A DNA stretch of 64,000 nucleotides. Origin: Plantago major. Its lineage: Eukaryota > Streptophyta > Magnoliopsida > Lamiales > Plantaginaceae. A program made the translations under genes and the position numbers. The number at the start of each line of letters is the position of its first letter. Within the stretch, counting starts at the first letter, position 1. The notes under the pieces are model-generated. The model ran no database searches. It had not been told where the DNA came from and was given only the letters and a program-made list of their open reading frames with translations. Positions 1 to 16,700 of this stretch are shown piece by piece. Location: positions 113,832 to 177,831 of the forward strand of contig JAIFAC010000113.1 in the NCBI GenBank assembly GCA_026545765.1. Reading direction: 5' to 3'.

Positions 1-1777
1 TCTTGTCTTCCATAAAACTCAAAGAGGGTAGTACACGATTTTTTGTGAAACACTCGATAGAGTTAGTTTCTGTCAAATTTTATTCACATGATATGGTTTG
101 TGGTATAAAACATATTCTACGCACATAATGAACTATTCTGGTTTATCGAACCTCGATTTAAAAATGTATTTCTGAGACATCTTGTCTTCATTAAAACTCA
201 AACGGGGTAGTACACGATATTTTGTGAAACACTCGATAGAGTTAGTTTGTGTCAAATTTTATTCACATGATATCGTTTGTGGTGTAAAACCTATTCTATG
301 CACAAATTGAACTATTTTGGTTGATCGAACTTCGATTTGAAAACGTATTTCTGAGACATCTTGTCTTCCATAAAACTCAAACAGGGTAGTACACGATTTT
401 TTGTGAAACATTCGATAGAGTTAGTTGTGTCAAATTTTATTCACATGATATGGCTTGTGGTACAAAACCAATTCTACACAGTAATTGAATTATTTTGGTT
501 AATCGAACCTCGATTTAAAAACGTATTCCTGAGACATCTTGTCTTCAATAAAACTCGACGGGGTAGTACACGATTTTTTGTGAAACACTCGATAATGTTA
601 GTTTGTGTCAAATTTTATTCACATGATATGGTTTGTGGTATAAAACCAATTCTACGCACATATTGAACTATTTTGGTTTATCGAACCTCGATTTAAAAAT
701 GTATTTCTGAGACATCTTGTCTTCATTAAAACTCAAAGTGGGTAGTACACGATTTTTTGTGAAACACTCGATAGAGTTAGTTTGTGTCAAATTTTATTCA
801 CATGATATGGTTTGTGGTATAAAACCTATTCTACGCACAAATTGAACTATTTCGGTTGATCGAACTTCGATTTGAAAACGTATTTCTGAGACATCTTGTC
901 TTCCATAAAACTCAAAGAGGGTAGTACACAATTTTTTGTGAAACACTCGATAGAGTTAGTTTGTGTCAAATTTTATTCACATGATATGGCTTGTGGTATA
1001 AAACCAATTCTACGCATTAATTGAACTATTTTGGTTAATTAATCGGGGTATTCCTGAGACATCTTGTCTTCAATAAAACTCGAAGGGGTAGTACACGATT
1101 TTTTGTGAAACCCTCGATAGTGTTAGTTTGTGTCAAATTTTATTCACATGATATGGTTTGTGGTATAAAACATATTTTACGCACATAATGAACTATATTG
1201 GTTTATAGAACCTCGATTTAAAAATGTATTTCTGAGACATCTTGTCTTCATTAAAACTCAAACGGGGTAGTACACGATTTTTTGTGAAACACTCGATAGA
1301 GTTAGTTTGTGTCAAATTTTATTCACATGATATGGTTTGTGGTATAAAACCTATTCTACCCACAAATTGAACTATTTTGGTTGATCGAACTTCGATTTGA
1401 AAACGTATTTCTGAGACATCTTGTCTTCCATAAAACTCAAAGTGGGTAGTACACAATTTTTTGTGAAACACTCGATAGAGTTATTTTGTGTCAAATTTTA
1501 TTCACATGATATGGCTTGTGGTATAAAACCAATTCTACGCATTAATTGAACTATATTGGTTAATCGAACCTCGATTTAAAAACGTATTCCTGAGACATCT
1601 TGTCTTCAATAAAACTCGAAGGGGTAGTACACGATTTTTTGTGAAACATTCGATAGTGTTAGTTTGTGTCAAATTTTATTCACATGATATGGTTTGTGGT
1701 ATAAAACCAATTCTACGCACATATTGAATTATTTTTGTTAATTGAACCTCGATTTAAAAATATATTTTTGAGACATC

Positions 1778-4700
1778 TAGTGTTCGAGAAAACCCAAAGG
1801 GGTTAGTACACGGTTTTTTGTGAAAACACACTATGGGGTTAGTTTGTGTCAAATTTTATGCACATGACATGATTTGTGGTATAAAAACTATTCTACGCAC
1901 ATATTGACCTATTTTGGTTGATCGAACCTCAATTTTAAAACGTATTTACGAGATCTCTTGTCTTCAATAAAACTCAAAGTGGGTAGTACACGATTTTTTA
2001 TGAAACACTCGATAGAGTTAGTTTGTGTCAAATTTTATTCAAATGACATGGTTTGTGGTAAAAAACTACTATTCTACACACATATTGACCTATTTTGGTT
2101 GATCGAAACTCAATTTTAAAACGTATTTCCGAGACCTTTTATCTTCAATAAAACTCAAAGGGGGTAGTACACGATTTTTTGTGGTACACTCGATAGAGTT
2201 AGTTTGTGTCAAATTTTATTCGCATGATATGGTTTGTGGTATAAAACCTATTCTACGCACAAATTGAACTATTTTGGTTGATCGAACCACGATTTATAAA
2301 CGTATTTCTGAGACATCTTGTCTTCCATAATACTCAAAGAGGGTAGTACACGATTTTTTGTGAAACACTCGATAGAGTTAGTTTCTGTCAAATTTTATTC
2401 ACATGATATGGTTTGTGGTATAAAACATATTCTACGCACATAATGAACTATTTTGGTTTATCGAACCTCGATTTAAAAATGTATGTCTGAGACATCTTGT
2501 CTTCATTAAAACTCAAACGCGGTAGCACACGATTTTTTGTGAAACACTCGATAGAGTTAGTTTGTGTCAAATTTTATTCCCATGATATGGTTTGTGGTAT
2601 AAAACCTATTCTACGCACAAATTGAACTATATTGGTTGATCGAACTTCGATTTAAAAACGTATTTCTGAGACATCTTGTCTTCCATAAAACTCAAACAGG
2701 GTAGTACACGATTTTTTGTGAAACACTCGATAATGTTAGTTTGTGTCAAATTTTATTCACATGATATGGTTTGTGGTGTAAAACCTAATCTACGCACAAA
2801 TTGAACTATTTTGGTTGATCGAACTTCGATTTAAAAACGTATTTCTGAGACATCTTGTCTTCATTAAAACTCAAAGGGGGTAGTACACGATTTTTTGTGA
2901 AACACTCGATAATGTTAGTTTGTGTCAAATTTTCTTCACATGATATGGTTTGTTGTATAAAACCAATTCTACGCAGATATTGAACTATTTTGGTTTATCG
3001 AACCTCGATTTAAAAATGTATTTCTGAGACATCTTGTCTTCATTAAAACTCAAACGCGGTAGCACACGATTTTTTGTGAAACACTCGATAGAGTTAGTTT
3101 GTGTCAAATTTTATTCCCATGATATGGTTTGTGGTATAAAACCTATACTACGCACAAATTGAACTATATTGGTTGATCGAACTTCGATTTAAAAACGTAT
3201 TTCTGAGACATCTTGTCTTCCATAAAACTCAAACAGGGTAGTACACGATTTTTTGTGAAACACTCGATAATGTTAGTTTGTGTCAAATTTTATTCACATG
3301 TATGGTTTGTTGTATAAAACCAATTCTACGCACATATTGAACTATTTTGGTTTATCGAACCTCGATTTAAAAATGTATTTCTGAGACATCTTGTCTTCAT
3401 TAAAACTCAAAGGGGGTAGTACACGATTTTTTGTGAAACACTCGATAGAGTTAGTTTGTGTCAAATTTAATTCACATGATATGGTTTGTGGTGTAAAACC
3501 TATTCTACGCACAAATTGAACTATTTTGGTTGATCGAACATCGATTTAAAAATGTATTTTTGAGACATCTAGTGTTCGAGAAAACCCAAAGGGGTTAGTA
3601 CACGGTTTTTTGTGAAAACACACTACGGGGTTAGTTTGTGACAAATTTTATGCACATGACATGGTTTGTGGTATAAAAACTATTCTACGCACATATTGAC
3701 CTATTTTGGTTGATTGAACCTCAACTTTAAAACGTATTTCCGAGATCTCTAGTCTTCAATAAAACTCAAAGTGGGTAGTACACGATTTTTTATGAAACAC
3801 TCGATAGAGTTAGTTTGTGTCAAATTTTATTCACATGACATGGTTTGTGGTAAAAAACTACTATTCTACACACATATTGACCTATTTTGGTTGATCGAAA
3901 CTCAATTTTAAAACGTATTTCCGAGACCTTTTATCTTCAATAAAACTCAAAGGGGGTAGTACACGATTTTTTGTGTTACACTCGATAGAGTTAGTTTGTG
4001 TCTAATTTTATTCGCCTGATATGGTTTGTGGTATAAAACCTATTCTACGCACAAATTGAACTATTTTGGTTGATCGAACTTCGATTTAAAAACGTATTTC
4101 TGAGACATCTTGTCTTCCATAAAACTCAAAGAGGGTAGTACACAATTTTTTGTAAAATACTCGATAGAGTTAGTTTGTGTCAAATTTTATTCACATGATA
4201 TGGCTTGTGATATAAAACCAATTCTACGCATTAATTGAACTATTTTGGTTAATCAAACCTCGATTTAAAAACGTATTCCTGAGACATCTTGTCTTCAATA
4301 AAACTCGAAGGGGTAGTACACGATTTTTTGTGAAACACTCGATAGTGTTAGTTTGTGTCAAATTTTATTCACATGATATTGTTTGTGGTATAAAACCAAT
4401 TCTACGCACATATTGAACTATTTTGGTTGATCGAACCTCGATTTGAAAATGTATTTTTGAGACATCTAGTGTTCGAGACAACCCAAAGTGGTTAGTACAC
4501 GGTTTTTTGTGAAAACACACTATGGGGTTAGTTTGTGACAAATTTTATGCACATGATATGGTTTGTGGTATAAAAACTATTCTACGCACATATTGACCTA
4601 TTTTGGTTGATTGAACCTCAATTTTAAAACGTATTTACGAGATCTCTTGTCTTCAATAAAACTCAAAGAGGGTAGTACACAATTTTTTTGTGAAACACTC

Positions 4701-7700
4701 GATAGAGTTAGTTTGTGTCAAATTTTATTCACATGATATGGCTTGTGGTATAAAACCAATTCTACGCATTAATTGAACTATTTTGGTTAATCGAACCTCG
4801 ATTTAAAAACGTATTCCTGAGACATCTTCTCTTCAGTAAAACTCGAAGGGGTAGTACACGATTTTTTGTGAAACACTCGATAATGTTAGTTTGTGTCAAA
4901 TTTTATTCACATGATATGGTTTGTGGTATAAAACCAATTCTACGCACATATTGATCTATTTTGGAATATCGAACCTCGATTTAAAAATGTATTTCTGAGA
5001 CATCTTGTCTTCATTAAAACTCAAATGGGGTAGTACACGATTTTTTGTGAAACACTCGATAGAATTAGTTTGTGTCAAATTTTATTCACATGATATGGTT
5101 TGTGGTATAAAACCTATTCTACGCACAAATTGAACTATTTTGGTTGATCGAACTTCGATTTAAAAATGTATTTTTGAGACATCTAGTGTTCGAGAAAACC
5201 CAAAGGGGTTAGTACACGGTTTTTTGTGAAAACACACTATGGGGTTAGTTTGTGACAAATTTTATTCACATGACATGGTTTGTGGTATAAAAACTATTCT
5301 ACGCACATATTGACCTATTTTGGTTGATTGAACCTCAATTTTAAAACGTATTTCCGAGATCTCTAGTCTTCAATAAAACTCAAAGTGGGTAGTACACGAT
5401 TTTTTATGAAACACTCGATAGAGTTAGTTTGTGTCAAATTTTATTCACATGACATGGTTTGTGGTAAAAAACAACTATTCTACACACATATTGACCTATT
5501 TTGGTTGATCGAAACTCAATTTTAAATTGTATTTCCGAGACCCTTTATCTTCAATAAAACTCAAAGGGGGTAGTACACGATTTTTTGTGGTACACTCGAT
5601 AGAGTTAGTTTGTGTCAAATTTTATTCGCATGATATGGTTTGTGGTATAAAACCTATTCTACGCACAAATTGAACTATTTTGTTTGATCGAACTTCGATT
5701 TAAAAACGTATTTCTGAGACATCTTGTCTTCCATAAAACTCAAAGAGGGTAGTACACAATTTTTTGTAAAATACTCGATAGAGTTAGTTTGTGTCAAATT
5801 TTATTCACATGATATGGCTTGTGGTATAAAACCAATTCTACGCATTAATTGAACTATTTTGGTTAATCGAACCTCGATTTCAAAATGTATTCCTGAGACA
5901 TCTTGTCTTCAATAAAACTCGAAGGGCTAGTACACGATTTTTTGTGAAACACTCGATAGTGTTAGTTTGTGTCAAATTTTATTCACATGATATGGTTTGT
6001 GGTATAAAACCAATTCTACGCACATATTGAACTATTTTGGTTGATCGAACCTCGATTTAAAAATGTATTTTTGAGACATCTAGTGTTCGAGAAAACCCAA
6101 AGGGGTTAGTACACGGTTTTTTGTGAAAACAAACTATGGGGTTAGTTTGTGACAAATTTTATGCACATGACATGGTTTGTGGTATAAAAACTATTCTACG
6201 CACATATTGACCTATTTTGGTTGATTGAACCTCAATTTTAAAACGTATTTCCGAGATCTCTAGTCTTCAATAAAACTCAAAGTGGGTAGTACACGATTTT
6301 TTTTGAAACACTCGATAGAGTTAGTTTGTGTCAAATTTTATTCACATGACATGGTTTGTGGTAAAAAACAACTATTCTACACACATATTGACCTATTTTG
6401 GTTGATCGAAACTCAATTTTAAATTGTATTTCCGAGACCCTTTATCTTCAATAAAACTCAAAGGGGGTAGTACACGATTTTTTGTGGTACACTCGATAGA
6501 GTTAGTTTGTGTCAAATTTTATTCGCTTGATATGGTTTGTGGTATAAAATCTATTCTACGCACAAATTGAACTATTTTGGTTGATCGAACCACGATTTAT
6601 AAACGTATTTCTGAGACATCTTGTCTTTCATAAAACTCAAAGAGGGTAGTACACGATTTTTTGTGAAACACTCGATAGAGTTAGTTTCTGTCAAATTTTA
6701 TTCACATGATATGGTTTATGGTATAAAACAAATTCTACGCACATAATGAACTATTTTGGTTTATCGAACCTCGATTTAAAAATGTATTTCTGAGACATCT
6801 TGTCTTCATTAAAACTCAAACGGGGTAGTACACGATTTTTTGTGTAACACTCGATTGAGTTAGTTTATGTCAAATTTTATTCACATGATATGGTTTGTGG
6901 TATAAAACCTATTCTACGCACAAATTGAACTATTTTGGTTGATCGAACTTCGATTTGAAAACGTATTTCTGAGACATCTTGTCTTCCATAAAACTCAAAT
7001 GGTAGTACATTTATTTTTTGTGAAACATTCGACAGAGTTAGTTGTGTCAAATTTTATTCACATGATATGGCTTGTGGTATAAAACCAATTCTACGCATTA
7101 ATTGAACTATTTTGGTTAATCGAACCTCGATTTCAAAACGTATTCCTGAGACATCTTGTCTTCAATAAAACTCGAAGGGGGTAGTACACGATTTTTTGTG
7201 GTACACTCGATAGAGTTAGTTTGTGTCAAATTTTATTCGCTTGATATGGTTTGTGGTATAAAACCTATTCTACGCACAAATTGAACTATTTTGGTTGATC
7301 GAACCACGATTTATAAACGTATTTCTGAGACATCTTGTCTTCCATAAAACTCAAAGAGGGTAGTACACGATTTTTTGTGAAACACTCGATAGAGTTAGTT
7401 TCTGTCAAAGTTTATTCACATGATATGGTTTGTGGTATAAAACAAATTCTACGCACATAATGAACTATTTTAGTTTATCGAACCTCGATTTAAAAATGTA
7501 TTTCTGAGACATCTTGTCTTCATTAAAACTCACACGGGGTAGTACACGATTTTTTGTGAAACACTCGATAGAGTTAGTTTATGTCAAATTTTATTCACAT
7601 GATATGGTTTGTGGTATAAAACCTATTCTACGCACAAATTGAACTATTTTGGTTGATCGAACTTCGATTTGAAAACGTATTTCTGAGACATCTTGTCTTC

Positions 7701-10700
7701 CATAAAACTCAAACAGGGTAGTACACGATTTTTTGTGAAACATTCGACAGAGTTAGTTGTGTCATATTTTATTCACATGATATGGCTTGTGGTATAAAAC
7801 CAATTCTACGCATTAATTGAACTATTTTGGTTCATCGAACCTCGATTTCAAAACGTATTCCTGAGACATCTTGTCTTCAATAAAACTCGAAGGGGGTAGT
7901 ACACGATTTTTTGTGAAACACTCGATAGTGTTAGTTTGTGTCAAATTTTATTCACATGATATGGTTTGTGGTATAAAACCAATTCTACGCACATATTGAA
8001 CTATTTTGGTTGATCGAATCTAGATTTAAAAATGTATTTTTGAGACATCTAGTGTTCGAGAAAACCCAAAGGGGTTAGTACACGGTTTTTTGTGAAAACA
8101 CACTATGGGGTTAGTTTGTGTCAAATTTTATGCACATGACATGGTTTGTGGTATAAAAACTATTCTACGCACATATTGACCTATTTTGGTTGATCGAACC
8201 TCAATATTAAAACGTATTTCCGAGATCTCTTGTCTTCAATAAAACTCAAAGTGAGTAGTACACGATTTTTTATGAAACACGCGATAGAGTTAGTTTGTGT
8301 CAAATTTTATTCACATGACATGGTTTTTGGTAAAAAACAACTATTCTACACACATACTGACCTATTTTGGTTGATCGAAACTCAATTTTAAAACGTATTT
8401 TCGAGACCTTTTATCTCAATAAAACTCAAAGGGGGTAGTACACGATTTTTTGTGGTTCACTCGATAGAGTTAGTTTGTGTCAAATTTTATTCACATGATA
8501 TGGTTTGTGGTATAAAACCTATTCTACGCACAAATTGAACTATTTTGGTTGATCGAACCACGATTTATAAACGTATTTCTGAGACATCTTGTCTTCCATA
8601 AAACTCAAAGAGGGTAGTACACGATTTTTTGTGAAACACTCGATAGAGTTAGTTTGTGTCAAATTTTATTCACATGATATGGTTTGTGGTATAAAACCTA
8701 TTCTACGCACAAATTGAACTATTTTGGTTGATCGAACTTCGATTTGAAAACGTATTTCTGAGACATCTTGTCTTCCATAAAACTCAAAGAGGGTAGTACA
8801 AAATTTTTTGTGAAACACTCGATAGAGTTAGTTTGTCTGAAATTTTATTCACATGATATGGCTTATGGTATAAAACCAATTCTACGCATTAATTGAACTA
8901 TTTTGGTTAATTGAACCTCGATTTAAAAACGTATTCCTGAGACATCTTGTCTTCAATAAAACTCGAAGGGGTAGTACACGATTTTTTGTGAAACACTCGA
9001 TAGTGTTAGTTTGTGTCAAATTTTATTCACATGATATGGTTTGTGGTATAAAACATATTCTACGCACATAATGAACTATTTTGGTTTATAGAACCTCGAT
9101 TTAAAAATGTATTTCTGAGACATCTTGTCTTCATTAAAACTCAAAGGGGGTAGTACACGATTTTTTGTGAAACACTCGATACAGTTAGTTTGTGTCAAAT
9201 TTTATTCACATGATATGGTTTGTGGTATAAAACCTATTCTACGCACAAATTGAACTATTTTGGTTGATCGAACTTCTATTTGAAAACGTATTTCTGAGAC
9301 ATCTTGTCTTCCATAAAACTCAAAGAGGGTAGTACACAATTTTTTGTGAAACACTCGATAGAGTTAGTTTGTGTCAAATTTTATTCACATGATATGGCTT
9401 GTGGTATAAAACCAATTCTACGCATTAATTGAACTATTTTGGTTAATTTAACCTCGATTTAAAAACGTATTCCTGAGACATCTTGTCTTCAATAAAACTC
9501 GAAGGGGTAGTACACGATTTTTTGTGAAACACTCGATAATGTTACTTTGTGTCAAATTTTATTCACATGATATGGTTTGTGGTATAAAACCAATTCGACG
9601 CACATATTGAACTGTTTTGGTTTATCGAACATCGATTTAAAAATGTATTTTTGAGACATCTAGTGTTCGAGAAAACCCAAAGGGGTTAGTACACGGTTTT
9701 TTGTGAAAACACACTATGGGGTTAGTTTGTGACAAATTTTATGCACATGACATGGTTTGTGGTATAAAAACTATTCTACGCACATATTGACCTATTTTTG
9801 TTGGTTGAACCTCAATTTTAAAACGTATTTCCGAGATCTCTAGTCTTCAATAAAACTCAAAGTGGGTAGTACACGATTTTCTATGAAACACTCGATAGAG
9901 TTAGTTTGTGTCAAATTTTATTCACATGACATGGTTTGTGGTAAAAAACAACTATTCTACACACATATTGACCTATTTTGGTTTATCGAAACTAAATTTT
10001 AAAATGTATTTCCGAGACCTTTTATCTTCAATAAAACTCAAAGGGGGTAGTACACGATTTTTTGTGGTACACTCGATAGAGTTAGTTTGTGTCAAATTTT
10101 ATTCGCTTGATATGGTTTGTGGTATAAAACCTATTCTACGCACAAATTGAACTATTTTGGTTGATCGAACCACGATTTATAAACGTATTTCTGAGACATC
10201 TTGTCTTCCATAAAACTCAAAGAGGGTAGTACACGATTTTTTGTGAAACACTCGATAGAGTTAGTTTCTGTCAAATTTTATTCACATGATATGGTTTGTG
10301 GTATAAAACAAATTCTACGCACATAATGAACTATTTTGGTTTATCGAACCTCGATTTAAAAATGTTTTTCTGAGACATCTTGTCTTCATTAAAACTCAAA
10401 CGGGGTAGTACACGATTTTTTGTGAAACACTCGATAGAGTTAGTTTAAGTCAAATTTTACTCACATGATATGGTTTGTGGTATAAAACCTATTCTACGCA
10501 CAAATTGAACTATTTTGGTTGATCGAACTTCGATTTGAAAACGTATTTCTAAGACATCTTGTCTTCCATAAAACTCAAACAGGGTAGTACACGATTTTTT
10601 GTGAAACATTCGACAGAGTTAGTTGTGTCAAATTTTATTCACATGATATGGCTTGTGGTATAAAACCAATTCTACGCATTAATTGAACTATTTTGGTTAA

Positions 10701-13700
10701 TTGAACCTCGATTTAAAAACGTATTCCTGAGACATCTTGTCTTCAATAAAACTCGAAGGGGTAGTACACGATTTTTTGTGAAACACTCGATAGTGTTAGT
10801 TTGTGTCAAATTTTATTCACATGATATGGTTTGTGGAATAAAACATATTCTACGCACATAATGAACTATTTTGGTTTATAGAACCTCGATTTAAAAATGT
10901 ATTTCTGAGACATCTTGTCTTCAATAAAACTCAAAGGGGGTAGTACACGATTTTTTGTGGTACACTCGATAGAGTTAGTTTGTGTCAAATTTTATTCGCT
11001 TGATATGGTTTGTGGTATAAAACCTATTCTACGCACAAATTGAACTATTTTGGTTGATCGAACCACGATTTATAAACGTATTTCTGAGACATCTTGTCTT
11101 CCATAAAACTCAAAGAGGGTAGTACACGATTTTTTGTGAAACACTCGATAGAGTTAGTTTGTGTCAAATTTTATTCACATGATATGGTTTGTGGTATAAA
11201 ACAAATTCTACGCACATAATGAACTATTTTGGTTTATCGAACCTCGATTTAAAAATGTTTTTCTGAGACATCTTGTCTTCATTAAAACTCAAACGGGGTA
11301 GTTCACGATTTTTTGTGAAACACTCGATAGAGTTAGTTTAAGTCAAATTTTACTCACATGATATGGTTTGTGGTATAAAACCTATTCTACGCACAAATTG
11401 AACTATTTTGGTTGATCGAACTTCTATTTGAAAACGTATTTCTGAGACATCTTGTCTTCCATAAAACTCAAAGAGGGTAGTACACAATTTTTTGTGAAAC
11501 ACTCGATAGAGTTAGTTTGTGTCAAATTTTATTCACATGATATGGCTTGTGGTATAAAACCAATTCTACGCATTAATTGAACTATTTTGGTTAATTGAAC
11601 CTCGATTTAAAAACGTATTCCTGAGACATCTTGTCTTCAATAAAACTCGAAGGGGTAGTACACGATTTTTTGTGAAACACTCGATAATGTTAGTTTGTGT
11701 CAAATTTTATTCACATGATATGGTTTGTGGTATAAAACCAATTCTACGCACATATTGAACTGTTTTGGTTTATCGAACCTCGATTTAAAAATGTATTTTT
11801 GAGACATCTAGTGTTCGAGAAAACCCAAAGGGGTTAGTACACGGTTTTTTGTAAAAACACAATATGGGGTTAGTTTATGACAAATTTTATGCACATGACA
11901 TGGTTTGTGGTATAAAAACTATTCTACGCACATATTGACCTATTTTGGTTGGTTGAACCTCAATTTTAAAACGTATTTCCGAGATCTCTAGTCTTCAATA
12001 AAACTCAAAGTGGGTAGTACACGATTTTTTATGAAACACTCGATAGAGTTAGTTTGTGTCAAATTTTATTCACATGACATGGTTTGTGGTAAAAAACAAC
12101 TATTCTACACACATATTGACCTATTTTGGTTGATCGAAACTCAATTTTAAAATGTATTTCCGAGACCTTTTATCTTCAATAAAACTCAAAGGGGGTAGTA
12201 CACGATTTTTTGTGGTACACTCGATAGAGTTAGTTTGTGTCAAATTTTATTCGCTTGATATGGTTTGTAGTATAAAACCTATTCTACGCACAAATTGAAC
12301 TATTTTGGTTGATCGAACTTCGATTTGAAAACGTATTTCTGAGACATCTTGTCTTCCATAAAACTCAAACAGGGTAGTACACGATTTTTTGTGAAACATT
12401 CGACAGAGTTAGTTGTGTCAAATTTTATTCACATGATATGGCTTGTGGTATAAAACCAATTCTACGCATTAATTGAACTATTTTGGTTAATTGAACCTCG
12501 ATTTAAAACGATTTCTGAGACATCTTGTCTTCAATAAAACTCGAAGGGGTAGTACACGATTTTTTGTGAAACACTCGATAATGTTAGTTTGTGTCAAATT
12601 TTATTCACATGATATGGTTTGTGGTATAAAACCAATTCTACGTACATATTGAACTGTTTTGGTTTATCGAACATCGATTTAAAAATGTATTTTTGAGACA
12701 TCTAGTGTTCGAGAAAACCCAAAGGGGTTAGTACACGGTTTTTTGTGAAAACACACTATGGGGTTAGTTTGTGACAATTTTTATGCACATGACATGGTTT
12801 GTGGTATAAAAACTATTCTACGCACATATTGACCTATTTTGGTTGGTTGAACCTCAATTTTAAAACGTATTTCCGAGATCTCTAGTCTTCAATAAAACTC
12901 AAAGTGGGTAGTACACGATTTTTTATGAAACACTCGATAGAGTTAGTTTGTGTCAAATTTTATTCACATGACATGGTTTGTGGTAAAAAACAACTATTCT
13001 ACACACATATTGACCTATTTTGGTTGATCGAAACTCAATTTTAAAATGTATTTCCGAGCTTATCTTCAATAAAACTCCAAGGGGGTAGTACACGATTTTT
13101 TGTGGTACACTCGATAGAGTTAGTTTGTGTCAAATTTTATTCGCTTGATATGGTTTGTGGTATAAAACCTATTCTACGCACAAATTGAACTATTTTGGTT
13201 GATCGAACCACGATTTATAAACGTATTTCTGAGACATCTTGTCTTCCATAAAACTCAAAGAGGGGTAGTACACGATTTTTTGTGAAACACTCGATAGAGT
13301 TAGTTTCTGTCAAATTTTATTCACATGATATGGTTTGTGGTATAAAACAAATTCTACGCACATAATGAACTATTTTAGTTTATCGAACCTCGATTTAAAA
13401 ATGTATTTCTGAGACATCTTGTCTTCATTAAAACTCAAACGGGGTAGTACACGATTTTTTGTGGAACACTCGATAGAGTTAGTTTATGTCAAATTTTATT
13501 CACATGATATGGTTTGTGGTATAAAACCTATTCTACGCACAAATTGAACTATTTTGGTTGATCGAACTTCGATTTGAAAACGTATTTCTGAGACATCTTG
13601 TCTTCCATAAAACTCAAACAAACAGGATAGTACATTTATTTTTGTGAAACATTCGATGAAAGTTGTGTCAAATTTTATTCACATGATATGGCTTGTGGTA

Positions 13701-16700
13701 TAAAACCAATTCTACGCATTAATTGAACTATTTTGGTTAATCGAACCTCGATTTCAAAACGTATTCCTGAGACATCTTGTCTTCAATAAAACTCGAAGGG
13801 GGTAGTACACGATTTTTTGTGAAACACTCGATAGAGTTAGTTTGTGTCAAATTTTATTCACATGACATGGTTTGTGGTAAAAAACAACTATTCTACACAC
13901 ATATTGACCTATTTTGGTTGATCGAAACTCAATTTTAAAATGTATTTCCGAGCTTATCTTCAATAAAACTCAAAGGGGGTAGTACACGATTTTTTGTGGT
14001 ACACTCGATAGAGTTAGTTTGTGTCAAATTTTATTCGCTTGATATGGTTTGTGGTATAAAACCTATTCTACGCACAAATTGAACTATTTTGGTTGATCGA
14101 ACCACGATTTATAAACGTATTTCTGAGACATCTTGTCTTCCATAAAACTCAAAGAGGGGTAGTACACGATTTTTTGTGAAACACTCGATAGAGTTAGTTT
14201 CTGTCAAATTTTATTCACATGATATGGTTTGTGGTATAAAACAAATTCTACGCACATAATGAACTATTTTAGTTTATCGAACCTCGATTTAAAAATGTAT
14301 TTCTGAGACATCTTGTCTTCATTAAAACTCAAACGGGGTAGTACACGATTTTTTGTGAAACACTCGATAGAGTTAGTTTATGTCAAATTTTATTCACATG
14401 ATATGGTTTGTGGTATAAAACCTATTCTACGCACAAATTGAACTATTTTGGTTGATCGAACTTCGATTTGAAAACGTATTTCTGAGACATCTTGTCTTCC
14501 ATAAAACTCAAACAGGATAGTACACGATTTTTTGTGAAACATTCGACAGAGTTAGTTGTGTCAAATTTTATTCACATGATATGGCTTGTGGTATAAAACC
14601 AATTCTACGCATTAATTGAACTATTTTGGTTAATCGAACCTCGATTTCAAAACGTATTCCTGAGACATCTTGTCTTCAATAAAACTCGAAGGGGGTAGTA
14701 CACGATTTTTTGTGAAACACTCGATAGTGTTAGTTTGTGTCAAATTTTATTCACATGATATGGTTTGTGGTATAAAACCAATTCTACGCACATATTGAAC
14801 TATTTTGGTTGATCGAATCTCGATTTAAAAATGTATTTTTGAGACATCTAGTGTTCGAGAAAACCCAAAGGGGTTAGTACACGGTTTTTTGTGAAAACAC
14901 ACTATGGGGTTAGTTTGTGTCAAATTTTATGCACATGACATGGTTTGTGGTATAAAAACTATTCTACGCACATATTGACCTATTTTTGTTGATCGAACCT
15001 CAATATTAAAACGTATTTCCGAGATCTCTTGTCTTCAATAAAACTCAAAGTGAGTAGTACACGATTTTTTATGAAACACGCGATAGAGTTAGTTTGTGTC
15101 AAATTTTATTCACATGACATGGTTTTTGGTAAAAAACAACTATTCTACACACATACTGACCTATTTTGGTTGATCGAAACTCAATTTTAAAACCTATTTT
15201 CGAGACCTTTTATCTCAATAAAACTCAAAGGGGGTAGTACACGATTTTTTGTGGTACACTCGATAGAGTTAGTTTGTGTCAAATTTTATTCACATGATAT
15301 GGTTTGTGGTATAAAACCTATTCTACGCACAAATTGAACTATTTTGGTTGATCGAACAACGATTTATAAACGTATTTCTGAGACATCTTGTCTTCCATAA
15401 AACTCAAAGAGAGTAGTACACGATTTTTTGTGAAACACTCGATAGAGTTAGTTTCTGTCAAATTTTATTCACATGATATGGTTTGTGGTATAAAACAAAT
15501 TCTACGCACATAAAGAACTATTTTGGTTTATCGAACCTCGATTTAAAAATGTTTTTCTGAGACATCTTGTCTTCATTAAAACTCAAACGGGGTAGTACAC
15601 GATTTTTTGTGAAACACTCGATAGAGTTAGTTTAAGTCAAATTTTACTCACATGATATGGTTTGTGGTATAAAACCTATTCTACGCACAAATTGAACTAT
15701 TTTGGTTGATCGAACTTCGATTTGAAAACGTATTTCTAAGACATCTTGTCTTCCATAAAACTCAAACAGGGTAGTACACGATTTTTTGTGAAACATTCGA
15801 CAGAGTTAGTTGTGTCAAATTTTATTCACATGATATGGCTTGTGGTATAAAACCAATTCTATGCATTAATTGAACTATTTTGGTTAATTGAACCTCGATT
15901 TAAAAACGTATTCCTGAGACATCTTGTCTTCAATAAAACTCGAAGGGGTAGTACACGATTTTTTGTGAAACACTCGATAGTGTTAGTTTGTGTCAAATTT
16001 TATTCACATGATATGGTTTGTGGTATAAAACATATTCTACGCACATAATGAACTATTTTGGTTTATAGAACCTCGATTTAAAAATGTATTTCTGAGACAT
16101 CTTGTCTTCATTAAAACTCAAAGGGGGTAGTACACGATTTTTTGTGAAACACTCGATACAGTTAGTTTGTGTCAAATTTTATTCACATGATATGGTTTGT
16201 GGTATAAAACATATTCTACGCACAAATTGAACTATTTTGGTTGATCGAACTTCGATTTGAAAACGTATTTCTGAGACATCTTGTCTTCCATAAAACTCAA
16301 AGAGGGTAGTACAAAATTTTTTGTGAAACACTCGATAGAGTTAGTTTGTGTCAAATTTTATTTACATGATATGGCTTATGGTATAAAACCAATTCTACGC
16401 ATTAATTGAACTATTTTGGTTAATTGAACCTCGATTTAAAAGCGTATTCCTGAGACATCTTGTCTTCAATAAAACTCGAAGGGGTAGTACACGATTTTTG
16501 TAAACACTCGATAGTGTTAGTTTGTGTCAAATTTTATTCACATGATATGGTTTGTGGTATAAAACATATTCTACACACATAATGAACTATTTTGGTTTAT
16601 AGAACCTCGATTTAAAAATGAATTTCTGAGACATCTTGTCTTCATTAAAACTCAAAGGGGGTAGTACACGATTTTTTGTGAAACACTCGATACAGTTAGT

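Noticed and set aside
361-10150. Short plus-strand ORFs in block L (361-666, 9,908-10,150)
   Set aside because: They open at TTG or any ATG in the repeat and read the satellite landmarks. No protein family is recognisable.
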